Source: Euborellia annulipes (Eukaryota; Arthropoda; Insecta; Dermaptera; Anisolabididae). From it: a stretch of DNA of 64,000 bases. Where the stretch lies: positions 94,442 through 158,441 of the forward strand of contig JAKCPI010005083.1 of NCBI GenBank assembly GCA_023213315.1. Reading direction: 5' to 3'. Below the pieces are notes generated by a model. The model had not been told where the DNA came from, ran no database searches, and saw only the letters and a list, made by a program, of their open reading frames with translations. The translations under genes and the position numbers were made by a program. This document shows positions 55,968 to 64,000 of this stretch, piece after piece; the stretch's first letter is position 1, and the number at the start of each line of letters is the position of its first letter.

Positions 55968-56236
55968 TTCTTTTTTTTTTATATAAAAAACATTCACACT
56001 TTTTTTCTCATTCACACTCACACTCACACACGCATTCACACAGTCTTTTCGGCGACTTAGGCCATTTAAGACTTTAAACGATATCCGTTATTTATAATTA
56101 TACATATTGGGGTCCAGGCATTCTTATATAATTCATTTGGTATCCAAATGCCTTATATAAAATCATCGGACTGCCTGGGGTCCGAACCCGCGACGTTTGG
56201 TATATGAGGTTAGCACGCTAACCTCTACACCATACT
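55968..56236 (-). mobile_element. SINE-2, full length
   Basis: Head with TGGTGTAGAGGTTAGCGTGC and GGGTTCGGACCCC on the minus strand, TGCCTGGACCCC repeat, GCCGAAAAGACTGT, poly(A) end. TACTCTTCTT is present at both flanks (from about 55963 and 56225). Confidence 0.88.
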
Positions 56237-56239
56237 CTT

Positions 56240-56575
56240 CTTAATTATGAAAAGAAAATTATTAATACTCCATTCCAATCCAGTGTCTGTTTAGAATTTG
56301 TTTACATTCATAGAATACACAAATGCAAAGAATACATAAATATTTCTCTAAACATTTACCATGTAACTTTAGGAATTAATAATTCACAAAGTTATAAGAA
56401 TTTCGGGATGAAAATAATTTTCCTAGAAGATCCTCTTTAAGCATAAAAAAATTTCGTTTCAAAATTCCAACGGGAAGTTGCCCAAATAGAGAGTGACTGA
56501 CAGACAGACGGACATACGGCTATTATATACATAGATTTTGTATATATTTATTTATTTTTAAAATTCTCTCTCACC
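56240..56575. other. Unannotated stretch
   Basis: 56440-56520 (TTCGTTTCAAAATTCCAACG, GGGAAGTTGCCC, GACAGACAGACGGACAT) recurs loosely at 55785-55860 and 28040-28100, a dispersed repeat of unknown type. Confidence 0.5.
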
Positions 56576-56583
56576 TCCTCACA

Positions 56584-56824
56584 AGGGCGGATCCAGAGGT
56601 GTTTCTCGGGGGGGGGGGGGTAATCTGGTGTGACTGGTCGCACGGCCCACAATTTTTTCTTAATTTCGGTATTTTAAAGGCGAATTCTGTACTTGTTTGC
56701 CAGAATATAAATACAAATCTAATTTTTAAGTTTTAATTTTTTGCGAAAAAAGTTTTTTTTTTTTTTTAATCTCGGGGAGGGGGGAGGATAATTACCCTTT
56801 TATTCCCTCTTGTATCCGCCCTTG
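56584..56824. mobile_element. hAT-type MITE, family with 30148-30416
   Basis: Ends CAAGGGCGGATCC and GTATCCGCCCTTG, perfect 8-bp TSD CCTCCTCA at 56576-56583 and 56825-56832. The inside next to the G-run reads AATCTGGTGTGACTGGTCGC, clearly from the FamA terminal hairpin. Confidence 0.92.
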
Positions 56825-56832
56825 CCTCCTCA

Positions 56833-57200
56833 AGATAATAGCCCTATATGAGAGAAAATCTCAAACTTTGTATACGTATACATAACAATATATTAAAATG
56901 ACAGTCAAATTTTAAGATGTATTTCTTTTCATACTGACAAAATAATGATAAAAACAAAAAAAAAAAAAAAAAGAATGTCATAAAGTTTCGATTTATCTTT
57001 TCAGTCAGTCCCTAAAGAGAGAGTCACGCAAACAGAATCTGAATCAACATTTATTATTGAAAAGACAGAAAGAGGTAGAAAAAAAAAGCTTAGGTCTGTT
57101 ATTTAGGGGTTTAATAAATAAATATGCCATTAAACAAATTAATCTTTTTTCTCTCTATCTCCACATGAGATAATTGAAAATTGAAGGTTTTTTTTTTCAT
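56833..57200. other. Unannotated AT-rich stretch
   Basis: A-runs and scattered CAGTCAGTC-type sequence; no gene. Confidence 0.4.
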
Positions 57201-57202
57201 TT

Positions 57203-58150
57203 TACTTTCTCTGATGATATATAGACAGGATTGTATTCTAGTCAAAAATTCGATTATTTGATAGAAATGCACGTTTTGAGAGTACCTGTCTGTCTGTGTG
57301 TTCACAAAATTAAGCATGAAGGAAATGAGCTTGCAGGTTGAAAGTTTATATTTAAGTTAGATACCCTCCCGGACAGATAAAATCAGCTTTTGAACAAAAT
57401 CGGCCAAAAAGTATACTTTTTAAATAGTTTAGAGCGCGAATTTCAAACCAGAATTTAATAAATTTAGATTTATGAAATAAATTTTAAAAGAATAATTTCA
57501 AGTTTCCTTAAAATAATTATAAAATAGTATTAATAAAAATTCCTTGAGGTAGTCAAGTTATTTGAGAACGTTTAGACCAGTGATTCTCAACTTGTCGCGG
57601 GGTACACTCTTAACGATTTCAAAATTTGGCGGCACACAAAGGAAAAGATAAGTTTAAAAGTTGGTAATTTGTTCATAAACTTTTATATTAATTTTATTTC
57701 ATATCCTGGGTATATTAATATTAAACCACGAAAGTATATGAAAAATGATTGAAAATTCATATTTTTAGTACTTTTTCAGTTTTTCATAAAATTGGCTTTA
57801 ACTCTGCTTCTTCTGTCCTCGCCTTATTCCTGCGATGCGGGATCGGCGGACCTTACTTTTTCCCTCGAACCCTATCATACGTTTTTGCGACCGGAAGGAA
57901 TAGAACAGGCCGGCCCGTCGCACGATCTAACGCCTGTTAAAAAGAGGAAGGAAGAGACAGACATACAAAGAACTGAATGGCTGCCTGTCCCAGCTTGGGC
58001 AGCTCGTGGTCGCCATCCACGTACACAACAAGATATGGGCCCCTGAGCAAACAAAATTGGCTTTAACGATTTTGATTAAAATTCATAAATCAACTATTTT
58101 TTTAGTTGCTCTTTAATAAGTATATCAGTAAAAATTTTCGTGCTATGGGA
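57203..58150 (-). mobile_element. FamA copy 14, mosaic, with two internal insertions
   Basis: TACTTTCTCTGATGATATAT, GTCAAAAATTCGATTATT and the body to CGGCCAAAAAGTA (57412) are FamA in minus orientation. 57425-57767 is shared with the 31523-32120 element; 57803-58052 is RetroR. FamA resumes at ACGATTTTGATTAAAATTCA. Confidence 0.8.
57803..58052 (+). mobile_element. RetroR retroposon, copy 2, with 15-bp TSD
   Basis: Flanked by AAAATTGGCTTTAAC at 57788-57802 and 58053-58067, inside FamA. Shares GGAATAGAACAGGCCGGCCC, AGAGGAAGGAAGAGACAG, GCTCGTGGTCGCCATCCACG and GGGCCCCTGAGCAAAC with copy 1. A 15-bp duplication indicates target-primed retroposition. Its GC content is far above its surroundings. 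Confidence 0.85.
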
Positions 58151-58319
58151 ATTTTGAATCAATTGACTTTTATATATATAATCATTTTTATGTTTGTATT
58201 TTGTAATTTTTACAAATAAACCACAGTTAAACCGAAAATCTAACTCTTTTATGATAACAACTGTAAAAGCCTAAACTCCAAAAAAAAAAAAAAAAAAAAT
58301 GACTTTTATACTTTTTTTT

Positions 58320-58470
58320 TACTTATAAAATGCAAGTGGTCAAGTTAACTAAGGTGCTGTGAGAAACTAAATACTGTATATCTGGTGTGACATGCACAGT
58401 ACACAACTTTCTTTTACCTTCGTTAAGAGAAAGTTGTGTGATGTGGGTTAAGTCACACCAAATTATTTGT
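58320..58470 (-). mobile_element. FamA subfamily fragment with terminal hairpin
   Basis: ATGCAAGTGGTCAAGTTAAC then hairpin (ATCTGGTGTGACATGCAC to AAGTCACACCAAATTATTT). Same variant as 30878-31072. Confidence 0.75.
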
Positions 58471-58507
58471 ATTACTTGAACAAAATAAGATTAATTTGTT
58501 TGTTTTT

Positions 58508-58592
58508 TTTCTTTTGTTGCAGGTGAGCTCCTTCAAGTCCCGAACTCATTTGACAAATATCACGGAAAATAGGTCAGAAAAATAAAATTCCC
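58508..58592 (+). other. Possible splice acceptor and short exon
   Basis: TTTTTTTTCTTTTGTTGCAG is a good polypyrimidine tract plus AG. What follows (GTGAGCTCCTTCAAGTCCCG onward) stays open for 20 codons in one frame to TAA, with AATAAA close by. It matches no repeat in the window. It could be the last exon of a gene starting outside or a chance match. Confidence 0.2.
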
Positions 58593-58620
58593 TTCATTTT
58601 AATTATAGCAATTATTTATT

Positions 58621-58634
58621 TTTACTTTCTCTTA

Positions 58635-58682
<48 letters not shown>

Positions 58683-59036
58683 AATATATATAGAGAGAAA
58701 GTATTGGATTTATGTCAAAAATTAAATGTCGAAATTTTGATGGATCTTCACGTTTTAAAGTTTCCTGTATCCAAAAAAAAAGTGGTTTTCGCGACATGGT
58801 ATGAGGGTGTTCAATTTTAAGCATGAAGGAAGTGAGCTTTGAGGTTGAAATTTTATATTCAAGTTAGACACCCCCCTGGTGCGTGAAAACAAGCTTTTAA
58901 TCAAAATCGGCCAAAAAATACTAGTACTTTACTGATGTACTATTACAGTTTTTTTTTTTTTTTTTCAATTTTCTCGTTCCAACGATTTTGTTTAAAATTC
59001 CAAAATACATGATTTTTTAGATGCTCTTTTTTTTAA
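58621..59036 (-). mobile_element. FamA copy 16, hairpin end missing
   Basis: Starts TACTTTCTCTTACC followed by an expanded (TA)n, contains TATTGGATTTATGTCAAAAA and the AATCAAAATCGGCC block, and stops after TTAGATGCTCTTTT. The CA microsatellite is collapsed. Confidence 0.85.
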
Positions 59037-59177
59037 CCGAAGCTGGTTGTAAAATGCACACAAAGTTTTCGATGACCTAAAGTTTCCAGGCCTGATGATA
59101 TAAATTAAAATGACGGAAACTGGTTGTCCTTTCAATAAATTCTGAAAATAAAAATTATTTTTATTAAAAATCTCATT

Positions 59178-59717
59178 TTTATTATTATTTGAAATTCCTA
59201 TCGGGATCCCCGTTTATTTGCCCGAGGTGTTTTCGTGCACGAAGACACACACCTCAACCCTAACCGGCCTCTGGCCGTAGACATCTACTGGTCTAGTGAA
59301 GTTACATCATTTCCTATCTCTAACTCTTCTTTCGTTCGTTTCTAGCTAGTGAACGAATTACTATTTGTGGTTCCACCCGGATCCTTTTTATCCAACCTCT
59401 TCTATGCTAGGGAGGATGACCTAGTTTGAGGAGGAACTCCCTCAAGCACCGACTCCTTTCAAAGAATACATCACTGAGAGGGAACCTTCTTTACGTCCCT
59501 TCCACAGGACAGTATGTCACAGCAACTCCCTCTCCCCGTAGAGTTGCCTGGTGACTATTGTGCTGAGATCCAATATTCCAATCCAGTGCCTGCTTGAGGT
59601 TTTGTTTACATTAAATAAATATTTTTATTTAATGAAAAATCCCGCACGCCAAGGATTTGAACAGGGATCTTCATTGTAGAAGCCGACACCCTACCTCGCT
59701 TCACCAGCGAACCCCCT
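59178..59717 (-). mobile_element. SINE-1, full length with perfect 13-bp TSD
   Basis: TAAAAATCTCATT at 59165-59177 and 59718-59730. This sets the SINE-1 limits: (ATT)n tail on one side and AACCCCCT-type head terminus on the other, 540 bp in all. The B box reads GTTCAAATCC on the minus strand. Confidence 0.92.
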
Positions 59718-59734
59718 TAAAAATCTCATTAATA

Positions 59735-60415
59735 GTCTGCATTCTCAAAACTTCCAGATTATTATCTATCCTTTTACTCCCGCAGTTAACTATAAAATTC
59801 ATAAACCGAGAATTGATATATTTTCCATTTTAGGGAATTTCATCCTCTTTCTAATGATATATGAATCATTTTTTACTTTTTCCTATCATTTAGTGTACCG
59901 TTTACAACTTTCTCTCTCTGTTTGCCTTTTTCACGGAAACATTTGTTCTTGTCTAAAGAAAAGCTTTACTGTCACGCATACAATAAGAGATTTATTTATT
60001 ATTAATAGAAAAATGACTCGCCTTGACCCATCTCTCTTTTTTTTTATAAGCCCTTGAAACTTTGAGGGAAAAAACTCCAAAACATACGTTCTGGCTATAA
60101 TTCTCTCTTTTTTTTTTGTTCGTTTTCTGATAAAGAATTAAAGAGAGGGAGTTTGCATGTTTAAAGAAAATATAGAGAGAGTCAGATACAAGCGTGATTA
60201 AAAAAAAAAAAAGAGATAAGTTGAAAATAGAAAAAATTTTATGGATGTTATGGCGTTAATAGGAAATCTTAAAAGGGTTGTTGAGTTCAACAAAAAAAAG
60301 TTGAATTTCGTGAGATTTGATTTCCGTTTAATGTAAAAATGTTACGAAATTTTTATCACGTGTTAAAGGTGATACGAAATGTCCAATGATGTTGATTCAA
60401 ATAAATTCATTATAA
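59735..60415. other. Unannotated AT-rich stretch
   Basis: No family recognised; a short plus-strand frame at 59854 is not supported. Confidence 0.4.
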
Positions 60416-60420
60416 ATGAC

Positions 60421-60944
60421 ATTATTATTTGAAATTCCTATCGGGATCTCCGTTTATTTACCCGAGGTGCTTCCGTGCACTAAGACACACACCTCAAACC
60501 CAACAGGCCTCTGGCGGTAGCCATCTAACAGCTCCCAGTGAAGTTACATCATTTCCTATCTCTAACTCCTCCTCCTGCTTTCGTCTCTAGCTAATGAACT
60601 AATCCTTATTTCTGGTTCCACCCGGCTCCTTTTATCCAATCTCTTCTATGCTATAGAGGATGTCCTAGTTTGAGGAGGGACTCCCCCAGCACCGACTCCT
60701 GTTAAGGAGGGGGAACCTTCTTTACGTCCCTTCCACAGGACGGGATGTCACAGCAACTCCCTCTCCTCGTAGAGTTCCCTGGGGGCTATTGTGGTGAGAT
60801 CCAATATTCCAATCCATTTCTTGTTTGAGGATTTTTTTACATTAAATATTTTTATGTAATGGAAAAATCTCCCCGGCCCAGTATTTGTACAGAGATCTTC
60901 TTTGTAGAAGCCGACATCCTAGCCCGCTACACCAGCGAGCCCCC
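60421..60944 (-). mobile_element. SINE-1, full length
   Basis: Tail TATTTGAAATTCCTATCGGG through body to the head CGCTACACCAGCGAGCC. Flanks ATAAATGACA and ATAATGACA suggest a target duplication with a 1-bp change. Confidence 0.9.
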
Positions 60945-61200
60945 TATAATGACAAAAATATAAAAATTAAATTTCGTATATTTGATTTTATCTTAGTTTT
61001 ATTTTCTAATATATAACTCTTAAACGACTTGACGAATTTTTACTGTTTTTTTTTTTTTTTTTGAATGTATAGAAAATTTTTGAGAAAAATTGGAAATAAA
61101 AAAATTTTTAAAAACTCAATTTAGATTCTCCGACTGTAAATATATAGATTGGTTTGTAACTCATTCGCGAAAACCAGAACACTCACTTATAAAAAATAAC

Positions 61201-61680
61201 TTTAATATGTGAATATATTTATTTGTTAGAGGACCAAGGCTCCAGGAATGGATCCCAGGATTACCAGCCTTTCCTGAGGCATCGGTTTAAAAAAATAGAA
61301 AATGTTATTGTTTTTTTTTGTGTTATTTTGAATTTGTTTAAAAAATAATAATTATTTTACATTTATTTCAATTTTCTTTTATCTTTGTCTCAAGATTATT
61401 TTATTCAATATAATTGAACTTTTACATCTTTGTACCAGGCAACCGAAATGCTGGAGATCCTGGGTTCGATTTCCGGCGGCTTTAATTAATCATATTCACA
61501 AATAAGTGAGTATGTTTGTTGGTGGGTCAAGCTTCCAGGAATCGAAGCCAAGATCACCAGCCTTTCCGAGACATCGGTGTGCTCTTCTTTGCACCAGGCT
61601 ACTGAACCCTCGACTAAAAGGCTGGAGATCCTGGGTTCGATTCTCAGATTCCTGGCCCAGCAACAGATAAACATATTTGT
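61201..61680. mobile_element. tRNA-related repeats in both orientations
   Basis: GATCCTGGGTTCGATT (B-box-like) occurs at about 61457 and 61629 on plus; the inverted block CCAGGAATNGAAGCC / CCAGGAATGGATCCC with ACCAGCCTTTCC is at 61230 and 61528. CACCAGGCTAC and its complement lie between. This looks like two or three head-to-head copies of a third tRNA-derived SINE. Confidence 0.5.
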
Positions 61681-61718
61681 TTAATATACCTATGACTAAT
61701 CAAATCCGAATCGAGGTA

Positions 61719-62561
61719 CAGCAACCCCCTCTCCTCGTAGAGTTGCCTGGGGGCTATTGTGGTGAGATCCAATACTCCAATCCAGTGCCTGCTTGAGGAT
61801 TTTATATAAATATTTTTTACTTTCTCTTACCTATGTATATATGTAATATATATATAGAGAGAAAGTATTGGTTTCATGTCAAAAATTCGATGTCGAGATT
61901 TTGATGGATCTTCACGTTTTGAGGTCCCCTGAATCCAAAAAAGTGATTTTCGCGACATGGTCTGTCTGTCTGTGTGTCTGTGTGTCTGTGTGTGTGTCTG
62001 TGTGTGTTCAATTTTAAGCATGAAGGAATTGAGCTATGAGGATGAAATTTTATATTTAAGTTAAATACCTCCCGGGACCGGAAAAATAAGCTTTTATTCA
62101 AAATCGGCCAAAGAGTACTAGTACTTTACTGATGTACTTTTTCAGTTTTTTTCGATTTTCTCAAAATTCGCTCTAACGATTTTGATTAAAATTCAAAAAT
62201 CAATTATTTTTTAGATGCTCTTTCAAATGTATATTCTCGTTTTGCCCTCAAAATTGTTTGAAGCACACTTTACTCTTGTATTTCATAGGAAAGATAGGAG
62301 AAATGGTTGCCATGGTAACAAAATATAAATATTTTCCCATACTTATAAATTTTACATCTGAATTCAAATATTCCCTACTGCCGGGAACTAAATACATGTC
62401 GACACAAAAAATCTGGTGTGACAAGCACAGAACACAACTTTCGATTACCGAAGGTAAGAGAAAGTTGTGTGCTGTGCGCCAGTCACACCAGATTTTTATT
62501 TAATGAAATATCCCGCACGCCCAGGGTTTGAACAGGGTTCTTCTTTGTAGAAGCCGACACA
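61719..62561 (-). mobile_element. SINE-1 split by a complete FamA
   Basis: 61719-61816 (CCTCGTAGAGTTGCCTGGGG to ATAAATATT) and 62493-62561 (TTTTTATTTAATGAAATATC to AGAAGCCGACAC) are one SINE-1 in two pieces. Confidence 0.9.
61818..62492 (-). mobile_element. FamA copy 17, complete, inserted in SINE-1
   Basis: TACTTTCTCTTACC to CACACCAGA, with GT/CTGT microsatellite (61960-62006). The empty SINE-1 site has five T; here six T precede and five follow, so the insertion duplicated the T5 tract. Confidence 0.93.
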
Positions 62562-62569
62562 ACTGTTTA

Positions 62570-63170
62570 ATTCAATTGACCAAAGGACGTTTGCGCCAAA
62601 GATTATAAATTCATAATTTAAATAAAACATAAACAAAAATTCCAAGAATCCATTATCATAGAATCTTTGTAGAGTCATTTCTATTAAGTGCTAGAAATTT
62701 TTTTTTTTTTTTTTGCGCCCCCTCACCTTGGCCTTGATATTTATTTTCAGCATGCATATATGATCATTTGCTAATTTTTTCTCTCTCTAATATGGCGAAG
62801 AGTGAGTGAAAGCGAGAGGTTGTTGCTGTGTGCGTGTATAATTTATACAGGTAGTTAGGGTTGGCTTTCCTTTTGACGTACGTACATAACAACAACAACA
62901 ACATAATCGATATTTATTTAAACGTTTTCTTTTTTTAAGACCGCGAGCAAATGTCTTAAAAGGGCTATCAGCTCAATAAACTGCTCTTTTCCAACAAATG
63001 ATTACTGTGATAATTATTTGGTCCAGATCAACCATCTCCTGTGATAAGGACGTCATTGATTGCAAAATCAAATCAATTTTAGTTTATACGCAAACTTTGA
63101 TGATCCTACTCCCATTTACCTAAACCTTTTTTACATTTCTCCAATAAATTAAAAGTTGTTTAATTAATTA
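62570..63170. other. Unannotated, relatively complex stretch
   Basis: 62740-63130 has fewer homopolymers and matches nothing else in the window (GGCGAAGAGTGAGTGAAAGC, AACAACAACAACAACATAAT, GTGATAAGGACGTCATTG). It may be single-copy DNA. No coding frame found. Confidence 0.35.
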
Positions 63171-63177
63171 AGGTACT

Positions 63178-63228
63178 AGTCGCACCGCCTGCCTTCCGCG
63201 AGCACCGAGACGTTTTTTTTAAGGCTTG
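63178..63228 (-). mobile_element. Helitron-like 3' end, minus strand
   Basis: On the minus strand: GCTCGCGGAAGGCAGGCGGT then GCGACTAGTACC. GC-rich block ending CTAGT. Confidence 0.35.
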
Positions 63229-63261
63229 GCATATTCTTAAACAGGTTTACAATATACAATA

Positions 63262-63766
63262 CAGGGCCGTAACATTAAATTTTTTTAAAAAATATGTTTT
63301 ACGAAAATTTTACTCGAGATTTTAAAATAAAATATATATTATATATAAAATAAAATAATTTTATTTAAAATAACCCTGAAATTATACATTGTATATAATA
63401 TTTAACATAAATCTTTTATTTAATATATAGTTTTAAATAATTAATCAAATAAAAGTAAAATTATTTAAAAATATTTAATTTTTTTATAAATTTTAAATTT
63501 ATAATAAAAAAAACTAAACTTTTTCATGATCTCTGATATCGGAAAAAGAAATAATTTAAATTTTTCTGATACACTTGACCGGGCCCCGCATCAGGGGTTT
63601 ACGGGGGTCTACGTTACGCCACTGCATAAAATCATAGAATTGAAAATAGGTGGTAAACAGATAAAATTTTGCGAGTTTTTATTTAATAGTTTTACTTTTT
63701 CGCTAAAAATATAGGAGCCATAAAAAATTTTTGCACAGGGCCCTAAAAAAGCTAGTTACGGCCCTG
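63262..63766. mobile_element. hAT-type non-autonomous element
   Basis: Ends CAGGGCCGTAACAT and AGTTACGGCCCTG, perfect 8-bp TSD ATACAATA at 63254-63261 and 63767-63774. Inside, GTCTACGTTACGCCACTG is the end of another hAT MITE (as at 33068). No transposase. Confidence 0.9.
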
Positions 63767-63774
63767 ATACAATA

Positions 63775-64000
63775 CATCAAAAAAATAAATTAATCTAAAT
63801 AACGTCATTACAAAAACATGATATGAATAACAATCATATAAAAAATATGATATCAATAACATTAGCATAAAACACAAATAATATGAATAATATTGATAAA
63901 AGAACATGATATAAATAACACTATAAAAAGACTGTTCAGAGAGGCTGTTGCTGATTACAAGTTTGTATGTATAGTGGCCGTGTAGGGAGACATGCACGAA
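63775..64000. other. AT-rich end of window
   Basis: ATGATAT/AATAACA-type low-complexity sequence; nothing recognised. Confidence 0.4.

Noticed and set aside
58637..58682. (TA)n run as a regulatory TATA element
   Set aside because: It is an expanded microsatellite at the fixed AT-rich place of the FamA end.
59085..59135. CCTGATGATATAAATTAAAA...GGAAACTGG as another hammerhead
   Set aside because: Core halves are present, but no stem II or stem I pairing and no GTC; likely chance.

Overview
This window is eukaryotic, non-coding and almost wholly made of mobile DNA. It is strongly AT-rich with many homopolymer runs and microsatellites, has no operons or bacterial-type genes, and has no host protein-coding gene I can support. 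A Jockey-clade LINE, tRNA-derived SINEs, many hAT-type elements with 8-bp target duplications, and Penelope-style ribozyme-like motifs suggest a large, repeat-rich arthropod (or similar invertebrate) genome. I cannot resolve the species.

Names used here: FamA is a ~690-bp non-coding element with a terminal hairpin (TCTGGTGTGAC end) and a GAGAAAGT end. SINE-1 is a ~500-bp tRNA-derived SINE with an ATT-rich tail. SINE-2 is a second tRNA-derived SINE with a poly(A) tail. RetroR is a 215-250-bp GC-rich retroposon. HHR-like means a motif resembling a type I hammerhead ribozyme (CTGANGA, stem II, GAAAC, GTC/GTT, flanked by pairing stem I arms).

Layout. 1-5.0 kb: a FamA copy, a hAT-type element containing a TA-flanked element that itself holds a SINE-1 fragment, then a 2-kb long-TIR transposon with a decayed SWIM-type zinc-finger transposase end and a nested hAT MITE. 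5.2-9.9 kb: HHR-like repeats, a small GC-richer island, and an eleven-unit AT-rich satellite. 10-20.6 kb: SINEs, a 1.57-kb palindromic element inside a FamA copy, several HHR-like inverted pairs. 20.6-27.3 kb: a hAT remnant retaining a transposase C-terminus, FamA, a 1.74-kb foldback element built from inverted 160-bp tandem repeats. 27.3-38.9 kb: nested MITEs, HHR palindromes, SINEs, FamA copies and a TTAA-flanked element. 38.87-43.25 kb: a 4.39-kb Jockey-like LINE on the minus strand, bounded by a perfect 14-bp target duplication, with intact endonuclease/reverse transcriptase ORF2 and a broken gag-like ORF1. 43.5-64 kb: FamA inserted inside FamA, the second TTAA element, a 2.5-kb FamA-related element with 99-bp tandem repeats, RetroR copies, SINE-1 copies, Helitron-like 3' ends and more hAT MITEs.

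The most interesting signals are the roughly twenty HHR-like motifs, mostly in inverted pairs and one tandem pair; FamA, whose ends carry subterminal hairpins and which enters oligo-T tracts; and the densely nested insertions, which give a relative chronology. The Jockey ORF2 product could in principle help move other retroposons here, but nothing in the sequence shows that.
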